This document shows positions 1 through 9,295 of a stretch of DNA of 56,030 nt, piece by piece (the first letter of the stretch is position 1; each line of letters starts with the position of its first letter). The notes beneath the pieces are model-generated. The model saw nothing but the letters and a program-made list of their open reading frames with translations, did not search any database and was not told where the DNA came from. The translations under genes were made by a program, and so were the position numbers. The stretch is from JBQTIQ01 sp052387955. Lineage in GTDB: Bacteria > Actinomycetota > Acidimicrobiia > Acidimicrobiales > JACDCH01. The DNA is taken from contig JBQTIQ010000058.1 of the NCBI GenBank assembly GCA_052387955.1, positions 1 through 56,030 of the forward strand, written 5' to 3'.

Positions 1-1
1 G

Positions 2-1081
2 GTGGGTGGTGCCCGGGGGCGTGGGCGGCGCGTCGGGGCGGCGCCGGCCGCCGCCGCGGGCGTGTGGCCCCTCGCCCGCGGCGCCGTCGCCGGCGCCGCC
101 ACCCTCACCTTCTCGGTCCAGGACGACTACGGGCAGCACCTTCATCTCGTCGACGGCGCCGGCGGCCCCGGCGCCTACGTCCGGGGCTTCGTCGACGCCC
201 AGACCGACGCACCCGTCCACCTGCAGGCCCACCCGCCGGGCCTGATGGTCGTGCTGTGGTGGCTCGAGCGCGCCGGAGCACACGGCGGGTGGATGCACGT
301 GGCCCTCGCCCTCGTGGCCGTCGCCACCGCCACCGTGGCCGTGCTCTGCACCGTGGCCGACCTGGCCGGTAGGGCCGCCGCCCGGGTTGCGGCACCGTTC
401 GTGGCCGTGGCCCCGGCCGCCATCTGGCACACCAACGCCGACGTCATCTTCGCCGGTGTCGCCCTCACCGCGGTGGCGTTGGTGGTGGCCGCCACCACCA
501 ACGCCGAACGACGCCGGGCCGACGTTCTCGCCGCCGCCGGCGGCGTGGTCTTCGGCGTCGCCTTGCTGCTCGCCTATGGCGTCGCGCTGGTGGCGGTCCC
601 GATGCTGGCGGCGGCGTGGCACCGCCGACGCGCCCGCCCCGTCGTGATCGCCGGCACCGCGGCCGCCGCCGTCGTCGTCGTGCCATTGGTATGGGGCTTT
701 TGGTGGCTCGCCGGGCTGGGGGCCACGGCCCGCCAGTACGCCCTCAACTCGACCACGGTGCGGCCCTACGGCTATTCGCTCGTCGGCAACGCCGCGGTGG
801 TCGCCGTGGCCGTCGGGCCGGCGGTGGTGGTCGGGGTGTGCCGGCTGCGCGACCGGGCCGTCTGGGCCCTCGTCGGCGCCGGCATCGCCATGGTCGTGGT
901 TGCCGCCCTGTCAGGTCTGGCCAAGGGTGAGGTCGAGCGGATCTGGCAGCCGTTCTTCCCCCTCGTGCTGGCCGGCGCTGCCGGCCTCGGGTCGCAGCGT
1001 CTGTCGGCCCGGAGGGCCTGGCTCGCCGCTCAGGCCGTCACCGCCATCGCCGTGCAGGTGTGGCTGCGGTCGCCGTGGTGA
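2..1081 (+). CDS. GT-C-like polytopic membrane protein, 5' truncated by window edge
   Basis: At least 359 residues, read open from the window edge; the true start probably lies upstream of base 1. The protein is mostly hydrophobic, with about eight predicted membrane spans separated by short Arg-rich loops. Two short motifs stand out: an HPPG motif at about residue 77 in an extracytoplasmic loop that follows a DDYG motif, and GEVERIWQPF near the C-terminus. Together they recall actinobacterial GT-C glycosyltransferases such as the mycobacterial methylthioxylosyltransferase family, which use polyprenyl-phosphate sugars at the outer membrane face. That family link is from memory and is inference; the membrane character is seen directly. 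Substrate is unknown. The gene stops 254 bases before the next start on the same strand, and no terminator is evident. Confidence 0.6.
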   Translation: MGGARGRGRRVGAAPAAAAGVWPLARGAVAGAATLTFSVQDDYGQHLHLVDGAGGPGAYVRGFVDAQTDAPVHLQAHPPGLMVVLWWLERAGAHGGWMHVALALVAVATATVAVLCTVADLAGRAAARVAAPFVAVAPAAIWHTNADVIFAGVALTAVALVVAATTNAERRRADVLAAAGGVVFGVALLLAYGVALVAVPMLAAAWHRRRARPVVIAGTAAAAVVVVPLVWGFWWLAGLGATARQYALNSTTVRPYGYSLVGNAAVVAVAVGPAVVVGVCRLRDRAVWALVGAGIAMVVVAALSGLAKGEVERIWQPFFPLVLAGAAGLGSQRLSARRAWLAAQAVTAIAVQVWLRSPW

Positions 1082-1335
1082 CGAAGCGGGCCTCACGGAC
1101 GTGCCGATCGTCGCCGGCTGCCATCAGGTCAAGGGGACACCTGCCGACCGCTCGGCGCGCTCTGCCCCCGGCCCGGAGGGGGACCGCCGCCTTCCCTCGT
1201 CCGCGGGCTGGGACGAACGGGGGAAGACGACGGCTGGCTGGGGTTCCCGCCAAGCCAGTCGGTGAACCGCCAACCTACGTCCTGGAACCACGTTGGCCTA
1301 GTGGCGCAGACGACATCATTGATACCGTATGCGAC

Positions 1336-2268
1336 GTGCATATCGGAATCGTGGCCATCGACGGCTGTTTCTCGTCCGGGCTGAGCGCGCTCCTCGACGT
1401 GATCAACACCGGCGAGGCCATGCGTGACGAGGTCGACAGTTCTATCGCACCGATCACGGTGGACATCGTCGGGCCGAGCCGCACCGTCACCACCAGCATC
1501 GGGCTCGTGGCCAAGCCCACCCGTTCGTTCCGTGACCTGTCAGACTTCGGCGTCGTAGTGGTGCCGGCGCCGCGGGCGCTGAGCGGTGGACAAGTTCAGG
1601 ATGCTCTGGCCCATGTGCAGTGCCGCCGGCTGGTGGAGGCCTTGACTCGGGCTGACCCGTCGACGACGACGTTCTCGGGGGCGTGCACCGGAGCGTTCAT
1701 CCTGGCCGAGGCCGGGATCCTCGACGACGGCCGAGCCACCACGTCGTGGTGGCTCGGCCCCGAGTTCCGGTCGCGCTACCCGAAGGTCGAACTCGACCTC
1801 GATGCGATGGTGGTGATCGACGACTGTGCCATTACCGCCGGCGCCGGCTTCGCCCACGTCGACCTGGCCCTGGCGCTACTCCGTCGCATCAGCCCGATGC
1901 TGGCCGAACGGGTGGCCCACATGCTGGTGATCGACGAACGCCGCTCGCAGGGCACCTACGTCGCCCTCGACCACCTTCACCACCACGACCCCCTGGTGCT
2001 CGCCTTCGAGCGGTTCACCCGCTCCCACCTCCACGAGCCGTTCGAGATCACCAACGTGTGCCGCCAGCTCGGCACCAGCCGGCGCACGCTCGAACGCCGG
2101 CTACGGCAGTCGGTGGGCCTGACCCCCATCGCGTTCGTGCAGCGGCTCCGGGTGGAACGAGCCGTGCATCTCCAGCGCACTACTGCGCAGAGCATCGACA
2201 CCATCGCCCCCCAGGTCGGCTACGCCAACGGCTCCACCCTCGGGGCCCTGATACGGCGCATGCGCTGA
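1336..2268 (+). CDS. GlxA-type AraC family regulator with DJ-1/PfpI domain
   Basis: About 310 residues. The N-terminal part (residues 2-190) is a DJ-1/PfpI class I glutamine amidotransferase-like fold beginning HIGIVAIDGC, with the nucleophile-elbow-like motif GACTGAF near residue 118. The C-terminal 90 residues form an AraC helix-turn-helix pair (FEITNVCRQLGTSRRTLERR, then the second helix pair around IAPQVGYANGS). This two-domain layout is typical of GlxA/FtrA-like regulators, which usually sense a small metabolite and activate a neighbouring catabolic operon. The protein ends shortly after the second HTH, slightly shorter than usual. The reading frame is open further upstream, but homology begins at the GTG at 1336, so I chose that start; it has no clear Shine-Dalgarno site. 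The next gene, a GH84 hydrolase, is a possible target but this is only a guess. Confidence 0.85.
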   Translation: MHIGIVAIDGCFSSGLSALLDVINTGEAMRDEVDSSIAPITVDIVGPSRTVTTSIGLVAKPTRSFRDLSDFGVVVVPAPRALSGGQVQDALAHVQCRRLVEALTRADPSTTTFSGACTGAFILAEAGILDDGRATTSWWLGPEFRSRYPKVELDLDAMVVIDDCAITAGAGFAHVDLALALLRRISPMLAERVAHMLVIDERRSQGTYVALDHLHHHDPLVLAFERFTRSHLHEPFEITNVCRQLGTSRRTLERRLRQSVGLTPIAFVQRLRVERAVHLQRTTAQSIDTIAPQVGYANGSTLGALIRRMR

Positions 2269-2402
2269 GCCGGCCCCGACGCCCGGGCGGGAGCGGGACG
2301 GCGGCGAGCACCGCTGGCCTCGCGGCCCGGCGGTGGGCGCCGCCTCGCTCATGGCCGTGCGCAGGCCAGTCGGCGCCGGCAGGGCCCACCTAGCGTTGCC
2401 CC

Positions 2403-3713
2403 GTGGCATGGCCGATCACCGGGATCGTCGAGGGTTTCTACGGACCGCCGTGGTCGTGGGACGAGCGGTGCGAGCTCATGAGGTTCTGCTCCGAACGGGG
2501 GATGACCCACTACGTCTACGCCCCCAAGGATGACCCGTCCCACCGGCAACGATGGCGGGAACCTCACAGCCCGGACGCCCTCGACGGGCTGGCCCGGCTA
2601 GTCGACGAGGGCACCCTGCGGGTGGGCTACGCCATCGCCCCCGGCCTGTCGATCGACTACCGCTCGGAGCGGGACCGGCGATCCTTGCTGGCCAAGGTCC
2701 GTCCGGTTCTCGATATCGGGGTCGAGCTGGTCGTGCTCGCGTTCGACGACGTCGAGTTCGGCGGGGAGGCGCAGGGCTTCGGCCAGGCCGGGGTAGCGGC
2801 CTGGCTCTGTGACCGCTGGGGGGACGGGACCGACGTGGCCGTGGTGCCGACCGAGTACGCCGGCACCTACCCGACGCCGTACCTGAGCGCGTTGGCGGCC
2901 GGGTTGCCGACGACGGTGGCGATCGCCTGGACCGGCGCCACGGTGGTACCCGCCGAGATCTCCGCCGCCCAGGCCGATGCCCGGGCAATCGCCTGCTCCG
3001 GCCGCGCCCCGCTGCTGTGGGACAACGCCGCCGCCAATGACGGGGTCATGGCCGACCGGCTCCCGCTCGGCCCGGTCCGAGGACGGGACCCGGCCGTCAT
3101 GACACGGTGCTGTGGCTACCTGCTGAACCCGACCGTCCAGGCCGGCGCCGCCCGCCCGGCGCTGGCGGCGGCCTGTGGCTGGCTGAGGGGCGAGGACGCC
3201 GAACGGGCATGGGGCCGTGAGGTCGACACCCTGGGCGTGCGTGCCCTGGCCGAGGCGTGCGACGGCGCGGTCCCGGCGGCGCTGGTGGCCCGAGCAGCAA
3301 CGGACATGGACGGTCCCGGTTGGGCCTCCACGGCGGCGGAGCTGCGCCGGTGGCTGGTCCAGGTCGCCGGCTGTGACGGCGCCGGCCTCGGACCGGGGGT
3401 CGCGCCGTGGGTGGACCAGGCCCGGGCCGAGGCGGCCGTGGGCCTCGGCGCGCTCGGGCTCGTCGAGCTCGGCCTCGCCGGCCAGTGGAGCGCCGGCATC
3501 GAAGCGGCCCTGGCCCTCGGCACCAAGTGGCAACAGGTCCGGCGGGCGGCGGCGGTGGTGATGGGGGAACGTTGCTCCCTGGTGCCTGCGCTCGGCCCGC
3601 GCCCCGACGGCACGTGGAGCCTCATGCCCGAGTCCCTCGTCGAGGACCGCAACGCCATCGACTCACTGGTGCGGGCGGCGTTCGGCTCCTTCTCGAGCCG
3701 CTCCCGCCGATGA
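2403..3713 (+). CDS. GH84 family beta-N-acetylglucosaminidase-like protein
   Basis: 436 residues. The N-terminal signature GIVEGFYGPPWS, followed by MTHYVYAPKDD, is the hallmark of glycoside hydrolase family 84 (bacterial and human O-GlcNAcase, clostridial NagH/NagJ). The paired catalytic aspartates expected for substrate-assisted hydrolysis are seen in LAFDDVEF at about residues 115-122. The catalytic barrel occupies about the first 290 residues; the C-terminal third is helical and Ala-rich. There is no signal peptide, so it is probably cytoplasmic and could act on GlcNAc-containing turnover products. The start is GTG at 2403. A TANNNT-type -10 (TAGCGT) ends six bases before it, suggesting a leaderless transcript. 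It converges on the selenium operon, and the two are separated by a strong hairpin. Confidence 0.85.
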   Translation: MAWPITGIVEGFYGPPWSWDERCELMRFCSERGMTHYVYAPKDDPSHRQRWREPHSPDALDGLARLVDEGTLRVGYAIAPGLSIDYRSERDRRSLLAKVRPVLDIGVELVVLAFDDVEFGGEAQGFGQAGVAAWLCDRWGDGTDVAVVPTEYAGTYPTPYLSALAAGLPTTVAIAWTGATVVPAEISAAQADARAIACSGRAPLLWDNAAANDGVMADRLPLGPVRGRDPAVMTRCCGYLLNPTVQAGAARPALAAACGWLRGEDAERAWGREVDTLGVRALAEACDGAVPAALVARAATDMDGPGWASTAAELRRWLVQVAGCDGAGLGPGVAPWVDQARAEAAVGLGALGLVELGLAGQWSAGIEAALALGTKWQQVRRAAAVVMGERCSLVPALGPRPDGTWSLMPESLVEDRNAIDSLVRAAFGSFSSRSRR

Positions 3714-3717
3714 TCTC

Positions 3718-3751
3718 CGGCCCCGTCCGTCGTCACGACGGAGCGGGGCCG
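3718..3751. terminator. bidirectional hairpin between convergent genes
   Basis: A long GC-rich inverted repeat (arm CGGCCCCGTCCGTCG, loop TCA) pairs along about 15 bases with one bulged base. It sits exactly between the stop codons of the GH84 gene and selD, which converge here. No T-tract follows on either strand, so it is a terminator-like hairpin by position and stability rather than a textbook intrinsic terminator. Confidence 0.6.
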
Positions 3752-3764
3752 CGAGGCGCTCAGG

Positions 3765-4844
3765 TCACCCCGGAGCGGGTGTCCCGGTGACCGTGACCGA
3801 GCCGGGACGGCCTTCGGCCAGGGAGCCGATCACGGCCGCAGCATGCCCGGACGCCACCAGCTCGGCGACCGCGTCGGCGGCCGCGGCGTGCGGGCAGGCG
3901 AACATCATCCCTCCCGAGGTCTGGGCGTCGGCCAGCATCGTGAGCGCCCGCAGGCCGGGCCGGCCCTCGACCCATTCGGTCACGTAGTCGCGGTTGCGCA
4001 CGGTGCCGCCGGGTACGAGGCCCTGGTCGAGCAGCTCCCAGGCGCCGGGAAGCACCGGTACCGCCCCGGCCTCGACAACCGCGGCCACGCCGCTGGCGAG
4101 GGCCAACTTGTGAAGATGCCCGAGGAGCCCGAAGCCGGTCACGTCGGTGGCCGCGGACGCCCTGCTGGCCACGGCCACCGACGCCGCCGGGCCGTTGAGC
4201 CGCACCATGCTGGCCACCGCCGCGGCGTAGGCGCCGGCCAGCTCTCCACCGGCGGCGACGGCGGCCGCTTCGGCCCGTTTCACCGCGGTGGCGATGATCC
4301 CGATGCCGATCGCCTTGGTCAGCACCAGCGCGTCGCCCGCCCTGCCGGTGGCGTTGGTGAGCACCGCGTCGGCGTCGACTTCGCCGGTCACGGCCTGGCC
4401 GTACATGGGCTCGGGGCCCTCGACGGTATGGCCGCCGACGACCGCCCAGCCTCCCTCGCCGGCAACTTCGGCGCCGCCGGCCATGACCTCGCCCAGCACG
4501 TCCAAGGGCAGCTCGTCGCGGGGCCACACGACCAGGTTCAGGGCGAACAACGGCTGGCCACCCATGGCGTACACGTCGCTCACGCTGTTGGCCGCGCTGA
4601 TGCGCCCCCACGTCCGGGCGTCGTCGACGATCGGTGTGAAGAAGTCAGCCGTCGACACCAGGGCACGCCCGTCGGGCCGGCGCCAGACCGCGGCATCGTC
4701 ACCCGTCTCGGCTCCGACGAGAAGGTCCTGATGGACTACCGGTTCGAGGTGGCACAAGACCTGTGCCAGGTCACTGGGACCGAGTTTGCAAGCTCAGCCC
4801 GCCCCATGGCTGTAGCGGGTGAGACGGTACGTGCTCGGGTACAT
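3765..4844 (-). CDS. selD: selenide, water dikinase with in-frame UGA (selenocysteine) at the catalytic position
   Basis: SelD/SenC makes selenophosphate from selenide and ATP. The frame read from ATG at 4844 gives 359 residues if the TGA at 4796-4794 is decoded as selenocysteine (residue 17). The local motif is then SHGAG-Sec-ACKLGP, aligning with E. coli SelD HGAGC17..CK20, and all other SelD motifs follow: GDDAAV, STADFFTP, NSVSDVYAMGG, VGGHT, TDVTGFGLLGHL, DAQTSGG. A start after the UGA (Met at 4757) would delete the catalytic Cys/Sec and Lys20, so recoding is much more likely than truncation. A GAGGA Shine-Dalgarno lies five bases before the ATG. The gene begins 13 bases after the senB stop and is the last gene of the operon. 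Its product would feed senB (selenoneine) and presumably also selenocysteine synthesis. The host must then encode SelA, SelB and tRNA-Sec elsewhere. Confidence 0.95.
4750..4768 (-). promoter_or_regulatory. candidate bacterial SECIS hairpin in selD
   Basis: On the minus strand, the sequence just downstream of the UGA folds into a perfect six-pair stem, TGGCAC/GTGCCA, capped by the seven-base loop AGGTCTT. The AGGTCT loop matches the apical loop of the E. coli fdhF SECIS, in which the G and U bases contact SelB. The loop starts 31 bases after the UGA, farther than in fdhF (17) but, as I recall, within the range accepted for bacterial elements. An overlapping alternative stem (GACCTG/CAGGTC, loop GCA) also exists. 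The hairpin lies inside the coding sequence, as bacterial SECIS elements do. Confidence 0.8.
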
Positions 4845-4857
4845 GGCGTCCTCGGTG

Positions 4858-5801
4858 TCAAAGGGAGCGGAGCAACTGGCTCCACGCCTCGCGCTCTCGC
4901 GCCGGTTCGACGAGTCCGGCGAGCCGCCGGCACGCGTCCTGGAGTGCGGCGTAGCACCCACCGGGGCGTTCGGCCTCGTGCAGCAGCGACGCGAGGCCTT
5001 CGGTGTCACCGACCTCGTAATAGCCAGGGTAGTCCGGGCCCAACATCCCGACCGAGCCGGGGATGCGAGAAGACAGGACGGGCACCCGGCAGGCGAGCGC
5101 CTCGGACACGACGTTGGCGCCGCCTTCGGACCTCGACGTCAACGCCAGCAGGTGTGAGCGGGCCAGCAGCCGCATCGCCTTCCACCGGGGCAGGTCCCCG
5201 AGCCACCGGTACCGGGGGTTGACGGCGGATTCGGCCCGGGCCTCTTGTTCCGCCGCCGGGGTGATCGTCCCCCCGGCGTGGAGCACCCGTACCATCGACG
5301 TGGCCGGCAGCAGGCGGGAGGCGGCGGCCGCCCGCAGCGGGTCCTTGACCGGGCGCAGGTGCGCGAGCACGGCGACGTCGAAGACGCCCGGTCTCGGCGT
5401 GAAGCGGCCCGGAGGCGCGGTCGCCGACTGGAAGACCACGTGGCACCGGCTGCGAAAAGCCGGAGGCAACTGGTCGACGGCGAGCGGCTGCAGCACAATG
5501 TACCGGTCCGCCAGCCCCAAGGATCGTTGCCCCTCGGCGTTCGTGGCGAGATCGCCGTAGACGTCGGTGCCGGTGAGGGCGAGCACGATCGGCGCGGCTT
5601 CCCGTCGTTCGTGGAACCTCTCGATCGAACCGGCGCTGCGGCGGGCGTGGAGGGCGACGAGCACGTCGCCGGTGCCACCGGCATACTCCTGGGTGACCTC
5701 GACGCGGTGACCGAGGTCGCGAAGGATGCGGGCCCAGCGGCGGGCGGTCACACCGTTGCCGGTGCGGGCCCCCGGGCGGGCCGGGGTGACGAGGCAGACC
5801 T

Positions 5802-5805
<4 letters not shown>
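4858..5805 (-). CDS. senB: selenosugar synthase SenB (GT-B glycosyltransferase)
   Basis: 315 residues. SenB joins selenophosphate with a UDP-sugar to give a 1-seleno-sugar, the first committed step of selenoneine synthesis. Family features are visible: N-terminal MKVCLVTPARPG, ALHARRSAGS near residue 51, ALTGTDVYGD at about 76, and the EX7E-type motif SEGGANVVSEA with the two Glu at 227 and 235, followed by PVLSSRIPG and LGPDYPGYY. These are the signatures of the group once labelled TIGR04348 putative glycosyltransferase. The start is GTG at 5805, whose GTGA overlaps the senA stop by four bases, so translation is coupled. The frame is open far upstream through senA, but that is shadow. selD follows 13 bases downstream. 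The order senA-senB-selD matches the described sen clusters. Confidence 0.9.
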
Positions 5806-7106
<1,301 letters not shown>

Positions 7107-7140
7107 CGTGGCGCCTCCTGGGGGCCTGGACGGGTGGCGG

Positions 7141-8313
7141 TCACATGAAGTTGCGGGTGTGCAGGGCGGACAGGTCACCGGCTTCGTCAGCGGGGAAGCC
7201 GAGGCGGACCAGGCGGTGCCGACGGCCTTCGTCCATGTCGGCCCGGAGCCGCTCGACCCGGTCCCAGCCCTGCGCCACCGCGGCTGGCGTGAAGGCGCCC
7301 GCGGCCAACACGACGAGCGCGTCCTGGACGGTCGCATCGAGGCCGGCGGTGGCCGCCAGCGTGTCGTGGCGACGCTCGACGGCGGCTCGCAGCCGTTCCT
7401 GCAAGCGTGGTTCGACGGCGACCCGGTGCTCGAGGTGGGCGACCCCGAAGGCGACGTGGCGAGCCTCGTCCTGCAGCGCCAGCCGGCACACCTGGCGGGT
7501 CACCGGGTCGGGCGCGTGCCGTTCGAGGAACGACAGCAGGTTGAGGAACGTGCCCTCCCCCAGGACCGACAACAGGAACGACGCCAGCGAGAAATCGGGC
7601 TCGTCGAGCAGCGTCTGCAGCGAGGCCCGGCCACCGACACCCGACGTGCCCAAATCAGATCCCTTCAGCAGCGCTCGACGGGTGAACACCTCGACGTGGC
7701 GGGCCTCGTCAGCCACCTGGATGGCCAGCAGTTGCACGACCTCCCGGTAGTGGGGGTGCACCCGGCCGATGAACCGGGCCGGTCCTACCAGCGCCGCCTG
7801 CTCGTTCTCGATCAGGTAGGTCATGACCTGCACGACGGCCCGTTCGACCTCGTCGGCGAGCTCGAAGGGAGCCGACCAATCGATGGCCGTCTCCGGGTCC
7901 CACTGTGCCGCCAACGCCTGGGCGTAGAGCTTGGGCGCGATCGACGCCCACACCTCGTGCTTGTTGTCGAGGTCGGCGTTGTACAGCGGTGGGCCGCCCG
8001 CTTCCACCAGGGCCCCGCGCGCCGCCAGTCCCCACACCGCCGGGGCGTGCTCGGCGATCCCGTCGACACCGGCGGTGCCCGCCCGCTCCGAATCGCGCCA
8101 GCGGTCCTCGTCGGCACCGCCCTTTTCGACGAAGCGGCCTTCGAGCACCCGGTGGCCGCGGCTACGCCCCCACGCTCCCAGGTGGACAGCCAGGTTCGGG
8201 TCCGAGCCGCACACCTCGACGCACTCCCCCCGGCCGACGGTGACCAGAGCCCGCTCGACGATGATGTGAGCACCCCGGTCGAAGCCGAGCTCGTCAAGGT
8301 CGATAGTCCTCAA
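7141..8313 (-). CDS. TusA-like domain fused to diiron ferritin-like protein
   Basis: 390 residues, not a characterised family to my knowledge. Residues 1-62 look like a TusA/SirA fold (TIDLDELGF, RGECVEVCGSDPN, AWGRSRGHRVLEG), but the usual CPxP motif is replaced by residues near FDRGAHII, so the classic persulfide-carrying Cys is absent; Cys31 and Cys35 remain. Residues about 115-330 are helical with four-helix diiron ligands: Glu at about 169-171, EARH at 203-206, Glu253 in GEGTF, and EARH at 283-286. That Glu/ExxH/Glu/ExxH pattern is typical of R2- or AurF-like oxygenases. The start is TTG at 8313, supported by GGAGGTGA just upstream and an overlap of 20 bases with the preceding gene. TusA-like YedF proteins are linked to selenium metabolism, so a role in selenium delivery or in oxidising a selenium metabolite is a reasonable inference. 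Confidence 0.8.
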   Translation of the reverse strand: MRTIDLDELGFDRGAHIIVERALVTVGRGECVEVCGSDPNLAVHLGAWGRSRGHRVLEGRFVEKGGADEDRWRDSERAGTAGVDGIAEHAPAVWGLAARGALVEAGGPPLYNADLDNKHEVWASIAPKLYAQALAAQWDPETAIDWSAPFELADEVERAVVQVMTYLIENEQAALVGPARFIGRVHPHYREVVQLLAIQVADEARHVEVFTRRALLKGSDLGTSGVGGRASLQTLLDEPDFSLASFLLSVLGEGTFLNLLSFLERHAPDPVTRQVCRLALQDEARHVAFGVAHLEHRVAVEPRLQERLRAAVERRHDTLAATAGLDATVQDALVVLAAGAFTPAAVAQGWDRVERLRADMDEGRRHRLVRLGFPADEAGDLSALHTRNFM

Positions 8314-9163
8314 CCGTCACCTCCCCGGCGGCGTCGTAGAAGCCCAACGTGTCGACCGCCCGCTCGAGCGCCCCGTAGCCCGAGGCCCGGCCCGGACGCC
8401 ATTGCTTGAGCCCTTCGAGATCGAGCAGTGGACGGACTGTGGGATCGCCGTAGTCCATCGCCAACAACAGCTCACCGAAGCGCGACACCGCCTTGGTCGC
8501 CTCGTCGCCCATCACCGTCATGTTGCAGTGGTCATAGGCGACGGTCTGGGCCAGCACCCGGGTGTCGCCCCGGGCCAAGGTCCCCTCCCGCATGAACAGC
8601 AGATGGTTGCCGTCGGTCATGCAGGCGGCGTCGACCTCACCCCGGGCCATGGCTGTCGCCGCCACCCGTTCACCGCCGATGTGGTCGCCGTGCAGGCCCA
8701 CGCCGACGTTGAAACAGCGCACCTCGAAATCGGCGCCCGGCACGAGGCCGCGGGCGCACAGGTGATCGAGCGGCAGCAGGGTCGCCTGAGGCGAATCGAC
8801 CGCACCTACGCCGAGCACCTTGCCCCGGAGGTCGTCGAGAGCCTGGACGGGAGAGCCGGCGGGGACCACGATCACCGAGGTGAGATCGCAGTCGGTGTCG
8901 CGCATCACCAGGGGGGACAACGACCGGCCTTGGGCCGCCGCCAGCCGGCGTGCCCGGACCCACGCCAGCGGGGAGTTCCAGGCGGCGCCTATCCGCCCGC
9001 CGACGAGGTCCTCCACCTGGCGTTCGTAATTCGAGTACAGCACGTAGTCGAAGGCGAGACCCTGCTCCGCGAACCAGTCCCGGAACCCGCCCCAGATGGT
9101 CACGACCTTGGGGTCATAGGCCACCGCTCCCATGAGCAGCACGTCCTCGCCGGCGCTGGTCAT
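8294..9163 (-). CDS. PhnD-like substrate-binding protein without signal peptide
   Basis: 289 residues from ATG at 9163, chosen because GAGGAGACGAGGTGG lies just upstream; the frame extends to 9208 without such a site. The fold is that of PhnD/phosphonate-type periplasmic binding proteins: MGAVAYDPKVV, then SNYERQVEDLVGGRIGAAWN, TDCDLTSVIVVPAGS, LRGKVLGVGAVDSPQ and GEVDAACMTDGNH. Such proteins normally bind phosphate-like oxyanions for an ABC importer. Here there is no signal peptide, no lipobox, and no permease or ATPase gene nearby, so a cytosolic binding or sensing role is possible. It is the first gene of the five-gene selenium operon. Binding of selenophosphate, selenate or selenite would fit, but this is inference only. 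Confidence 0.8.
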   Translation of the reverse strand: MTSAGEDVLLMGAVAYDPKVVTIWGGFRDWFAEQGLAFDYVLYSNYERQVEDLVGGRIGAAWNSPLAWVRARRLAAAQGRSLSPLVMRDTDCDLTSVIVVPAGSPVQALDDLRGKVLGVGAVDSPQATLLPLDHLCARGLVPGADFEVRCFNVGVGLHGDHIGGERVAATAMARGEVDAACMTDGNHLLFMREGTLARGDTRVLAQTVAYDHCNMTVMGDEATKAVSRFGELLLAMDYGDPTVRPLLDLEGLKQWRPGRASGYGALERAVDTLGFYDAAGEVTVEDYRP

Positions 9164-9295
9164 TCGTGGCCACCTCGTCTCCTCACGCCGGTACACGGCG
9201 AACGGCACAGGTCCGGGCCGGCGTCTGCAGCAGTCCCCTGTTGCAGTCCGGCATGGCCTGCCAGCCTAGGGCTCGCGCCAGGACTACTACCTGGC

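Noticed and set aside
3765..4757. selD starting at Met 4757 as an ordinary 330-residue protein
   Set aside because: This start removes the catalytic Cys/Sec and the conserved Lys; the upstream in-frame segment is clearly SelD-like and has its own Shine-Dalgarno site.
4764..4773. alternative hairpin GACCTG/CAGGTC as the SECIS
   Set aside because: It overlaps the preferred stem, has a three-base GCA loop and lacks a G/U-containing loop; the TGGCAC/GTGCCA stem with AGGTCTT loop fits bacterial SECIS rules better.
3843..5222. 459-residue open frame on the plus strand
   Set aside because: Antisense to selD and senB; composition is that of a shadow frame in high-GC DNA.
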